Below are positions 1 to 9,513 of a stretch of DNA of 64,000 bases, piece after piece. The position numbers and the translations under genes were made by a program. The notes under the pieces were generated by a model. It was not told the DNA's origin, did not search any database, and saw nothing but the letters and a program-made list of their open reading frames with translations. Numbering within the stretch: the first letter of the stretch is position 1; each line of letters opens with the position of its first letter. Source of the stretch: Littorina saxatilis (lineage: Eukaryota; Mollusca; Gastropoda; Littorinimorpha; Littorinidae); assembly GCF_037325665.1 (NCBI RefSeq), contig NC_090255.1:29691463-29755462 (forward strand). Reading direction: 5' to 3'.

Positions 1-749
1 AGGGGGTCTTAATGCTGAGGTGAAGGTGACCTTTTTCTTCTCTAGGTGTACAGTCTCCCCACACACCTGTGTTACATGTCATGTGGGGAACTAAAACTTT
101 TTGCAGTGTTTGTCAGGGTGACCTTGACACGTAATAGTGATGTCAAGGTGTGCATGTTATGCAGTGTCTGGTCAATACCATAACTTGGTTTTTCCCCCGC
201 GAAAAATATGCCCATTGGAGCTCACTTTTCACGCTGATGCCATGAACACTCCAGTGACCTTTCTCCAGGTGTACAATCTCTCCACACATCCAATCCAACA
301 TAGATATTGTAGGTATTTCAACCTTTTTGCAGTGTTTGTCAGGGTGACCTTGACACATAAAGAGTCATAGTGAGCTCAAGGTGACCTTTCTCTTCCCCAG
401 GTGTACTATCTCTCCACACATCCAACATAGATATTGTAGGTATTTCAACCTTTTTGCAGTGTTTGTCAGGGTGACCTTGACACATAAAGAGTCATAGTGA
501 GCTCAAGGTGACCTTTCTCTTCCCCAGGTGTACTATCTCTCCACACATCCAACATAGATATTGTAGGTATTTCAACCTTTTTGCAGTGTTTGTCAGGGTG
601 ACCTTGACACATAAAGAGTCATAGTGAGCTCAAGGTGACCTTTCTCTTCCCCAGGTGTACAATCTCTCCACACATCCAACATAGATATTGTAGGTATTTC
701 AACCTTTTTGCAGTGTTTGTCAGGGTGACCTTGACACATAAAGAGTCAT
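1..749 (+). repeat. 127-bp tandem array carrying decoy 3' splice sites of Pumilio exon A
   Basis: Near-identical 127-bp units are seen with AG acceptors at 399-400, 526-527 and 653-654. More diverged units have acceptors at 44-45 and 267-268. Each unit holds the pyrimidine tract, the AG and about 23 bases matching the start of exon A, then leaves the exon sequence and soon meets a stop. The last unit is split by a 472-bp insertion (750-1221), and its end forms the genuine acceptor: 654 to 1265 is 611 bases, which is 127 plus 472 plus a 12-bp duplication. Confidence 0.9.
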
Positions 750-1221
750 TCCCGCAGTGGGGCACTGCGGTTATGAAATTAAAGGCCCCTCCTGTTTTTG
801 GAACCGCAGGAGCTTTCTAGTTTGCTGTTAGGTAGATTTTTGGTTCCTCTTTCCTGTCATGCTCTCTTTTTCTTCATGAATTCTTTTCTTTTTTCTGCCT
901 TCTTGCTCATTCACCTGTATTTTTTCCAAAAATCTCTTCTCTTGCCGCTTGTCTCGCGATTCATGTATAGTTTAATCTGTTAGTGTTCTGATGTAAGTCC
1001 AGCAGTAGATAGGTTAAGCCTATTTTAACATACTGGAAACTGGTAATCTTCCAGTAGGTATTAATTTAGTTTTACTAAAGCCTGCTGGGACACAAGTAAT
1101 GGGTTAGTGCATTTGTAAACAGGAATCGCTTGACAAGTGGCCCCCTTCATCCCCCCCTTCCTCGTCCTGATATGGCTCTGCGTAGTCGGCTGGACGTTAA
1201 GCAACAAATAAACAAACAAAA
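750..1221 (+). mobile_element. SINE-like insertion, relative of family A, with 12-bp target duplication
   Basis: The insert is flanked by ATAAAGAGTCAT at 738-749 and 1222-1233. Its 3' part (TACTGGAAACTGG..., GACGTTAAGCAACAAATAAA) resembles the 3' part of the family A SINEs at 7173 and 9138, but it has a different 5' half. No coding sequence was seen. Confidence 0.75.
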
Positions 1222-1265
1222 ATAAAGAGTCATAGTGAGCTCAAGGTGACCTTTCTCTTCCCCAG

Positions 1266-1513
1266 GTGTACAATCTCTCCACACATCCTTACGGCTGCCG
1301 GGTGATCCAGCGGATCTTGGAGCACTGCAACACGGAGCAGACCAACGGGGTGCTGACAGAGCTTCACGAGCAGACGGAGCGACTGGTGCAGGACCAGTAC
1401 GGCAACTACGTCATCCAGCACGTCCTGGAGCACGGTCGCCCTGACGACAAGTCGAGGATCGTGGCCTGCATCACCGGCAAGGTGCTGGTCTACAGTCAGC
1501 ACAAGTTTGCCAG
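1266..1513 (+). CDS. pum: Pumilio exon A: Puf repeats R5, R6 and start of R7
   Basis: The acceptor is a pyrimidine tract ending CCCCAG at 1265, and the exon opens [11 protein letters not shown] in phase 0. It ends in KFA plus two bases of a serine codon before donor GTGGGT. The same acceptor and the first 23 exon bases recur five times upstream in the tandem array at 1-749. Confidence 0.95.
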
Positions 1514-4458
1514 GTGGGTTGTAGGCTTTCATTTTATTTACATTATCCAAATGCTGGGATATTCGGGTCGCTTTCTCCCAGTGGAAAGCTAGCAGCTACA
1601 CGAGTTGTGCTACCCAGGTGTGTGCGTGTTTAGGTGTAAGCAGCCACCTGCACTTATGGCAGAATGACCGAGGTCTTTCATGTGCCACTGAGGTGACACC
1701 GGGCTGGGACATGGATACCATCTCTTGAGTCATGCACAGAGATGTTGGATGATCCTTTCCTCAGTATAGATGATCTAGTCCAGCTTTGGCTTAGTGATTG
1801 GTTTCAGGATTAAAAACTTGAAAATGATTTGCTTGCATGGGATTGGATTAGATTTGACAACTCTATTTCTGGAGTTAATGCTCTTTTTGTGCTCCTTGAA
1901 AGGGTCTGTCTTGGTCAGTATTGGCGTTAACATCAGATGTGTGTTACAGCAACGTGGTAGAGAAGTGTGTCTCATGATTAAATACTTAATAAAGATTTGC
2001 TTGCATGGGATTGGATTCAATAAATAAAATAAATAAATAAATACGAGAATTTATATCGAGCACATATCTCACCACAAGGCGACTCAAGCAGGGTTCGTAC
2101 AGGTCATGGAAAACCTGGAAAGTCATGGAATTTGATTTATAATTTTCCAGGCCTGGAAAGTCATGGTATTTCAATTCAAGCCATGGAAAGTCATGTAATT
2201 TAACAAAACTAAGAAAGAAAAAAAATTAACCTTTAGCACGCCAGCGGCGATTTTTGTCGCCCAGCCATTCTCTCCCCCCCCCCCCCCCCCCCCCCCCTTT
2301 GCCAGCCAGTGGCGATTTGCGTCACCAGCACAAGGCTTGTTCGTATGACCAATTTCTCGTTCGTATTTGCATACGAGAATAACGGTATTTTTAACGGCAC
2401 TTGAGCCAAAGCGAGGCTCACTTCCTTCCGTTATCTCGTCGTGTCGTCTGCGCTGCATTTGAGTCGGTTTCGTCGAAGTTTTCTGCTTTTGTTTTTGCAT
2501 CGATAAAGTAATTTAGCGCTTTGACAAGCAAGATGGAGGATGATGAGTTTGAGACTTTCTTTCGAGTTGTTTCTTGACAACAAAAAGTATGCGGAATTGG
2601 AACGAATTACCGAGGAAGATCTTCGCAATGAACTGTGTATCGCGGTGAAAAAGATGACAGTTTGTCAAGTCACAGTGACGGTTACGAAACGGAATTTACG
2701 AAAGTGCAGATGGATACAAACAGTGGTTGGTCCAGTTTAGTGAAATGCAAACATTACCAATAATCTGACTGCGTAGCAAATGCTTGACTTGCTTGTCGAA
2801 GAGACACTGACTCAAATTCAGTGCAAAGCAAGCCAGTGTCAAAACTGGCAGTAACAAGACGTAAAAAGTGTGCGTGTTCGGAAATGGCGACCTGTGGATC
2901 TAGTCATGGAAAATGTTATTGAGGCTCATGGAAAGTCATGGAAAAGTCATGGAATTTTGTTTCTGAAAACCAGTGGGGACCCTGCTCAAGGCGCACAGTA
3001 CGAAATATGAGAGAGCCCTGAAATGCAGCCGCTCGGCGCAGAAGGGACAGCACTCTATATTTCGGGGGAAGCATGCTGGATATTTTCGTGTTTCTATAAC
3101 CCACCAAACTCTGACATGGATTACAGGATCTTTTCCGTGCGCACTTGGTCTTGTGCTTGCGTGTACACACGAAGGGGGTTAAGTCACTAGCAGGTCTGCA
3201 CATACGGAAAAATCTCCACTTTTAACCCACCAGGCGGCAGCGACCGGGATTCGAACACACGACCTTCCGATTAGGACAACTCTATTTCTGGAGTTAATGC
3301 TCTTTTTTGTACTCTTTTAAGGGGTATATATGGTTCTTTTGGTTGGTATTGTCATTAACTTGAGACCTGTGTGTTGCAGCAACGTGGTAGAGAAGTGCGT
3401 GTCACACTCCAGTCGGCAGGAGAAAGCAATGCTGATCGAGGAAGTTCTACAAATGAACGACGGGTGAGTCTCTTTATCTCTGGTTCTTGATACTAATGAT
3501 GATAATGATAATGAGAGCTTAGTTCTTGACTGAAATTCATGTGTTCTGGAAGGGTAGACAAGATCTGTAAAGAACTATCAGAGTTTTTATTGGCTGTGAG
3601 TGTTGCGGCCGTGTGAAACATTGAGGCAAGTATCAGTGCTGATATGTAGACTTCAGTGATAATGACATCACATCGATCGACCGGCACGGTTGGCCTAGTG
3701 GTAAGGCGTCCGCCCCGTGATCGGGAGGTCGTGGGTTCAAACCCCGGCCGGGTCATACCTAAGACTTTAAAATTGGCAATCTAGTGGCTGCTCTGCCTGG
3801 CGTCTGGCATTATGGGGTTAGTGCTAGAACTGGTTGGTCCGGTGTCAGAATAATGTGACTGGGTGAGACATGAAGCCTGTGCTGCGACTTCTGTCTTGTG
3901 TGTGGCGCACTTTATATGTCAAAGCAGCACCGCCTTGATATGGCCCTTCGTGGTCGGCTGGGCGTTAAGCAAACAAACAAACATCACATCGAAAAATGAG
4001 CTCCAATGAGTATATTTCTACACTCAAAAAAGTATATGAAGCTAACACTGCATAACATGCACATCAGAACTCGTTATTCAATGTGATGCAATTTCTTGTA
4101 TTTCATTGTATTTCTTGATGACTAAAACCCTTCTCTCTTTCTCTCTCTCTGTTCAATGTGATGCAATTGTGTTTCTTGATGACTAAACCTCGTGTCCTCA
4201 CTCTTTTTGGACAGGCACCACAGCGCCCTGTACACCATGATGAAGGACCAGTTTGCCAACTACGTGGTGCAGAAGATGATCGACGTGGCCGAACCCCAGC
4301 AGCGCAAGATGCTCATGTACAAGATCCGGCCTCACATGGCTACACTGCGCAAGTACACCTATGGCAAGCACATCCTGGCCAAGCTCGAGAAGTTCTTCAT
4401 GAAGACCTCACCCGAGATGCAGAACATGGCCATGACTCCCAACGGAGCGTTGCAGTAG
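1266..4458 (+). CDS. pum: Pumilio RNA-binding protein, C-terminal half of PUF domain (3 exons)
   Basis: Joined exons 1266-1513, 3380-3463 and 4215-4458 encode the last four Puf repeats and the C-terminal flank of a Pumilio protein, which binds UGUANAUA motifs in mRNA 3' UTRs in the cytoplasm and represses translation or promotes decay. Visible repeats are R5 ([11 protein letters not shown]), R6 (DQYGNYVIQ), R7 (HKFASNVVEKC) and R8 (DQFANYVVQ). Their base-reading residues C/R/Q, N/Y/Q, S/N/E and N/Y/Q are those known to read A, U, G and U of the UGUA core. The conserved tail [14 protein letters not shown] follows, and the protein ends TPNGALQ. Splice phases 0, 2 and 2 agree, and the serine codon of R7 is split by an intron. 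The N-terminal part lies left of the window. Whether it is closer to vertebrate PUM1 or PUM2 cannot be said. Confidence 0.96.
1556..1745 (-). mobile_element. SINE family J fragment (3' body only)
   Basis: In reverse complement this matches the body of the tRNA-headed SINE at 52685-52985, including the parts reading CATAAGTGCAGGTGG and ACCTGGGTAG. The tRNA-like head is missing. It lies in the Pumilio intron after exon A. Confidence 0.65.
1855..1975 (+). repeat. Partial duplicate of the Pumilio intron end and exon B start
   Basis: About 120 bp match 3276-3405, covering the intron end, the pyrimidine-rich stretch, an AG acceptor at 1948-1949 and the first 25 bases of exon B. The copy then reads into a stop. 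Copies of TTGCTTGCATGGGATTGGAT flank it at about 1829 and 1998. Confidence 0.8.
2089..2984. mobile_element. hAT-like DNA element with 6-bp target duplication
   Basis: The ends are CAGGGTTCGTAC and GTGGGGACCCTG, flanked directly by CTCAAG at 2083-2088 and 2985-2990. Subterminal copies of TCATGGAAAACCTGG and AAAGTCATGGAA recur at both ends. The middle has a C tract near 2273-2299 and a short frame near 2540-2740 without a recognisable domain. It is non-autonomous. The termini look hAT-like, but hAT elements usually make 8-bp duplications. Confidence 0.7.
3058..3273 (-). mobile_element. SINE family C, truncated copy
   Basis: In reverse complement it shows the tRNA-like B box region (GTTCGAATCCCGGTCGCTG in better copies), then the body with TCCCAGGTC, AAGACCAAGTGCGCAC and CATGCT. 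The 3' tail with GAA repeats is missing. It lies in the Pumilio intron just before the exon B intron end. Confidence 0.8.
3380..3463 (+). CDS. pum: Pumilio exon B: rest of Puf repeat R7 and linker
   Basis: This 84-nt exon follows TTGCAG and ends before GTGAGT. It reads [29 protein letters not shown] once the split serine is completed. A partial copy of its acceptor and first 25 bases lies at 1948-1974. Confidence 0.95.
3677..3980 (+). mobile_element. SINE family B (tRNA-headed), full length with target duplication
   Basis: The head reads GGTTGGCCTAGTGGTAAGG (box A) and GTGGGTTCAAACCCC (box B). The body ends GGCTGGGCGTTAAGC followed by AAAC repeats. ACATCACATCGA flanks it at 3665-3676 and 3981-3992. 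A second copy is at 58891-59203. Confidence 0.88.
4215..4458 (+). CDS. pum: Pumilio exon C: Puf repeat R8, C-terminal flank and stop
   Basis: The acceptor is GGACAG at 4214. The exon reads [19 protein letters not shown] onward and ends at TAG 4456-4458. The C-terminus after LAKLEKFF is short, as is usual for Pumilio proteins. Confidence 0.95.
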
Positions 4459-4840
4459 GGTTGGGTAGTGCTGAAGATTTCAAGATTCTGAACATTGCTG
4501 AGGCGCCTATGGACTGTTGCAGCGCCTATGGACTGTTGCAGTAGGGTTGGGGAGTCCTCTTTGGGGAGTGCTGAGGATTTTAAGATTCTGAACATTGCTG
4601 AGGCGCGCGCGTATGGAGCATTGCGGTAGCCTCAGAAACTCCCGTGTGGAGTGCTGAAGATAAAAGATTTGTAAAATTGCCGTGATTCACCTGCAGAGTG
4701 CTCAAGTAGCGAAACGGAGTCTGCAGATTTGTGTCAAACAATTCTGAACATTGTTGGGACTTGCTTACAGAGCGTTGCAGTACTAACACCAAGTCCTCTG
4801 GGGGGAGTGCTGAAAACATGACTCCCAACGTCGCTGGGAC
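4440..4840 (+). repeat. Degenerate repeats of the Pumilio stop-codon region
   Basis: The coding end (ACTCCCAACGGAGCGTTGCAG, 4436-4455) and the following GGGTTGGGTAGTGCTGAAGA are repeated imperfectly about four times up to 4840, including GGACTGTTGCAGTAGGG near 4531 and CATGACTCCCAACG near 4818. The unit is roughly 75-110 bp and irregular. Confidence 0.65.
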
Positions 4841-7172
4841 TCGCTAATGGAGAAAAGAGTCCTTCTACAGAGGAGCGTTCCAATAGAAGCTCTGTGGCAG
4901 ATTATCGGACACGTGCAGAATACAGGTCCATACTTTAAGCAGAGCGTCCCCATGTTACTGTCGTTCCCTGGTACGACCGATCATGTGAGAAAGAGAGTTG
5001 AACTGTTAGGCTTGCAAAAGTAGGTCTACTTGAGAAATCTTGCACACAAAACTTGGTTGTTTTCAATCCAAGGGCTCCAGAAATGCCCAGTAAAGATCTC
5101 GCAGAGGCGCTGTAACTACTGTCATTTATCAAGACCTCAGCGTTCGTGATGGAGCACAAAGCTACGTTCCACTAATGGTGATGGTTCCAGAAAAGGCTGA
5201 GTGAAACACCAGCCCTTGCTGCTACAGAGTACCCCAGGCAGATTTTTCAAGAAAAGCTGAGAGGGATGACATTGTCCTGCAGCTATCGTTTTCCATCGCT
5301 CCAGGCGCCCGTCAAGGTTACCCCCAGGCCGTGGGTTTTTTTCTTCAGAAAAGCTGTGTTTGGCTGTTTAGGCCGATTGTTCAGACCTTGTTGCCAGAGC
5401 ACTTCATCCCTCGAATAATCCTGAAGAAACAGCACACACAGAACAAGGGCTGGGACGCTGCAGTCAGCAAGGGTCGCGGGGGGAAAATGTCTGTTGCTTG
5501 TAGGATTTTTTATTCCTTAATATTTTTTCCCTCAAGTTCTCTTTACAAGAATGTCGATTTGCTCTGTAACTTTTCAGTTCAGTTTGACACTCTTCTTTTT
5601 ATGTAGTATTGCTCCCGATTTTGGATGAAGAGTTTGATGTCAAGTTTCATGCAGTACAGAACGTTGTCCATCTAGTCCCAAGTCATGTTTTTTCAAATTT
5701 CTTCAAGCATTTTGTGTTGTTTCTCCTATGAGCAGTTGTTTTTTGATGTTACTGTTTCATTTTTTAACTTCTGTTTGCTTACTGCTTTCGCTTGGAAATA
5801 TTGCTTCACAAAAGACAAGTGAACCCAGTTGCTAAATTGTAACTTCTCAGCCTGGTGCCTGTCTTTATGAGAGTAAATCATTCTTGAAAATAGTAAATTT
5901 TGAGTGAAGAAAACAGTGTTGAAAATGCGCATCCAACTGTTTGTCAAAGTTTGCTGTTTACTTCTGATTCTAAATGACAGACACGATGGAAAACTGAAAC
6001 TGAAAACAGTGGAAGTTTTAAAAAAGGAAAATCGTAAGTCGTGTATGTCTGGGCAGAATGAAATTGTTTACTTATCAGTTTGTAGAGCTGTAAATGCAGA
6101 ATTATAAAAAGTCCATCATGAAATTCATTTGTAAATAAAAAAAATCTGCTCGTCCAGTGTTTTTTTCAAGTAGCACCTACATTTGAAGGTACATTTGAGC
6201 ATTTGCGCTGTTATAGTAAAAATAAAAGAGGTGGTTTTAGCCTGCTCAGGCAAATTTTAAAACATGCTACACACAGGTCTGGAACCTTATGCAAAGAAAA
6301 ATCAACAAAAGTGAACGAAGGGAAAATGACCAAATTTCACTGATAAGATATGATTAAAGAGGGACGCTTGGTAGGATGGAAATTGTTTTGAAATGCAGCA
6401 GGATTTTGCTTTCTGTGAAAATACTGACGGTTTTTCTCTTCTTTTTCTTTTTTTTAATATTTTTCATCATAAATCTTGGTGTGTTATTAAGATTGCAAAA
6501 AGCTCTGTGTGTGTGTGCATGCTGAAATGTGTCATGTGAGTGGAGTGAATTTTGAGTTAGTGTGAAAATACTTTCCTCTCTCCAATTGGTTGTTTTAAGT
6601 TGTTGAATGTACACTTCTTATTGTCGATTTCCATTTTGCATTGTAAAAAAACCAGAATCTTCCTTTTTGAATGTATATTTGATGATCTTGCATTGTTACG
6701 AGGGGCCATAGCTGTTTTGTTTTATGTAGCCATGTACATAGGAATGGTGTTGAAATTCACATCAGCAAAATGACGTTAGCTTTTCACTCTAATCATGGAG
6801 TAAGGTGTAGGAGGAACCTCGCATCCAGAAATGATTTTTTGAGGGTGAAGTTTCTGGAATCAGGAGCTATTATTTTCATTGACGTATCCCAGATATTTGT
6901 CGCTTTTCACTGGGCGTATTCTTTGCTCTTTTTTTTGTGTTGAAGTGAATTTTGATCTGTGTGCAGTCAGGTATGTACAGTATATATTATAAATGTTTTG
7001 CTGTGTAGTGGGTGGGCATTGTTCTGGTGTAGCTGTGTGTTTAAACTGAATAATGAAGTTGTACTGTTTTTGTGTGACCTTTTCATGTTGAAGGGCCCAA
7101 AAAGCCTTGACTGTTTTAGTTTTTTTTTTATCTGTGTTTTTGATACCATTACTTTTCATGATTTTCATTCTG

Positions 7173-7613
7173 CCCCCGCGGGTTAGGGGGAAGAATTTAC
7201 CCGATGCTCCCCAGCATGTCGTAAGAGGCGACTAACGGATTCTGTTTCTCTTTTTACCCTTGTTAAGTGTTTCTTGTATAGAATATAGTCAATTTTTGTA
7301 AAGATTTTAGTCAAGCAGTATGTAAGAAATGAGCTTTTGTGAACAAGAAACAATTAACAAGTGGCTCTATCCCATCTCCCCCCTTTCCCCGTCGCGATAT
7401 AACCCTTCGTGGTTGAAAACGACGTTAAACAAGTCCTTTGTACTGGAAACTTGCATTCTCCCAGTAAGGTAATATATTGTACTACGTTGCAAGCCCCTGG
7501 AGCAAATTTTTGATTAGTGCTTTTGTGAACAAGAAACACTTAACAAGTGGCTCTATCCCATCTCCCCCCTTTCCCCGTCGCGATATAACCTTCGTTACAA
7601 CACCAAATAAAGA
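7173..7613 (+). mobile_element. SINE family A, rearranged copy with doubled 3' part
   Basis: The head is CCCCCGCGGGTTAGGGGGAA, then GGCGACTAACGGATTCTG, then two successive copies of the 3' part (CTTTTGTGAACAAGAAAC through GTCGCGATATAACC). It ends ACACCAAATAAAGAA. No clear A and B boxes were seen, so the head is not obviously from a tRNA. Confidence 0.8.
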
Positions 7614-8446
7614 ATACCTGCAGAAAAGTGTGCAAGCGCTGTATCATTTTTTCATGTTCACTTTAGTCTCCAAACTGGTGTGTGCAGGTATTTTTTAGGA
7701 TTGTTGTTGTCTCATGATGTGTGGTGCCCCGTCTTTGTGTACTCGTGTAATGAGGGTCATTCAAGATTTTTCTCCAATGTCTGTGTGCTCAGAAAATGTG
7801 CCTGTCACTTTGGCTGGTTTGCAAAGCAGTCTTAATTTTGTGTGTGTTTATGTTTTGACCTTTCTTGTCTTCCTTCTCTGCCCCTGTCAAGTGTGAGTGC
7901 TGTTGAAGTTTGAATCTTTGTCAGTATTGTCGCTTTGTCTAAAGATGTCGGTATTGATGCACTCTGCTGCTTATATTGGAGGCGTGGTTTTGGACCCTTG
8001 CGTTTGACCGCTTTGCTTTCTCGCTCTGTTTCAATTCAGAGTTGACCCGGGATAGGATTTGTACTTTGATCCGCGCAAATATGTGGGTTTTTGTTCTGCC
8101 AATCTAAAACATGAAATAGCCCATTTTGATGTCTGCAGTACTGTATTGAAGTATCCCAGCTTCGTTGGGGCTTCCCAGTGAGCTTTTCCATGTTCATCGC
8201 TGATTAAAGTTTTGGCGGCTTATGTTTGGCCGTTGTGCTTTTTGGTGGGGTGTGTTCCTTTTGCTGCTGCAGCATGGCTGGCGGTATACAAATACGATTT
8301 CTGAGTCGTGGAGTATTTGTGTGCTCGGGACAATCTCTGGGTTTGTTTGGATCAATGGTTCGTGTGTATCGGACAGTGTCGGTTTTTCAAGTTGACGTTA
8401 CGGCCTGCATTGCCAAGTCTGTTATTTGGGCCACCAGGACTGAGGG

Positions 8447-8616
8447 GCACGAACTGAAAGTGGGTGCGACCCGAACTGAAAGTGGGTGCGACCCAAACAG
8501 GAGATAACAAACCGCAGGGTCTGATTCCTTGAAATGACAACAAATCTCAATTTTAACCAATCCAACACCGCAGTTTTCTCTCTCCCATTTGGGTGGCACC
8601 CACTTTCGGTTCGTGC
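8447..8616. mobile_element. Short inverted-repeat element (MITE), about 170 bp
   Basis: GCACGAACTGAAAGTGGGTGC at the left pairs with GCACCCACTTTCGGTTCGTG at the right, giving a terminal inverted repeat of about 21 bp. A second partial left repeat follows directly. No coding sequence. Confidence 0.65.
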
Positions 8617-9137
8617 ATCTCAGCCCAGCACCCTGGCCTGTCTGCACCACCCCCACCCCCACACTGTCAACTTCTGGACTCCTTTGCCCTGTTCTTTGAT
8701 GTTCTATTTGCAACATGAACTAGCAACATTTTCCTTGTGAAATCGAATTGGGACTAATGTGGTCCTTGTAATTGGTTGTCCTGGCTTTAGTTGAAGAAAT
8801 TGCTACAAGAAGTTGCAACTTGTTACTGCTTAAAACAGTGTTGGGCCTTTTGAGGATGTCTTACCGGACAAACAATTTCCTGCAAATGTACCCCTTTAAT
8901 TTGTTTTGTGGGTCTGTGTGGCTAAAGTGGACTTCTGGGCTTCTGTGAAAACAAAGCACGTGGTTCGCTGTTATGTATTAAATTACATATTCTTACGCTG
9001 AATCACATATAAGCATTGACACAGTTAGAGATGCTACAGGTCTGAAAATATTTCACAGCATATTGGAGGTTTTGCTCTTTGCATACAGGGTTGTGACTTC
9101 TTTGTGTTTGATCCATCATCTTTGTACCTCCCGCGGG

Positions 9138-9513
9138 ACCCCCCGCGGGTTAGGGGGAAGAATTTACCCGATGCTCCCCAGCATGTCGTAAGAGGCGACT
9201 AACGGATTCTGTTTCTCTTTTTACCCTTGTTAAATGTTTCTTGTATAGAATATACTAATATAGTCAATGTTTGTAAAGATTTTAGTCAAGCAGTATGTAA
9301 GAAATGTTAAGTCCTTTGTACTGGAAACTTGCATTCTTCCAGTAAGGTCATATATTGTACTACGTTGCAAGCCCCTGAAGCAATTTTTTGATTAGTGCTT
9401 TTGTGAACAAGAAACAATTAACAAGTGGCTCTATTCCATCCCCTTTCCCCGTCGCGATATAACCTTGAACGGTTGAAAACGACGTTAAACACCAAATAAA
9501 GAAAGTAAAGAAA
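9138..9513 (+). mobile_element. SINE family A, full-length copy
   Basis: It has the same head and body order as at 7173 without the doubled 3' part, ending GACGTTAAACACCAAATAAA then GAAAG repeats. It is about 376 bp and is the best guide to the family unit in this window. Confidence 0.82.

Noticed and set aside
1-749. CRISPR-like array
   Set aside because: The 127-bp units are contiguous without unique spacers, and the DNA is eukaryotic.
3680-3760. Possible tRNA gene (box A and box B present)
   Set aside because: It continues into a SINE body with a target duplication, and the cloverleaf is imperfect; it is the SINE B head. The same applies to 28528, 50435, 52685, 53634 and 62286.
8226-8507. 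93-codon open frame overlapping the MITE at 8447
   Set aside because: It has no conserved features and runs into the inverted repeat.
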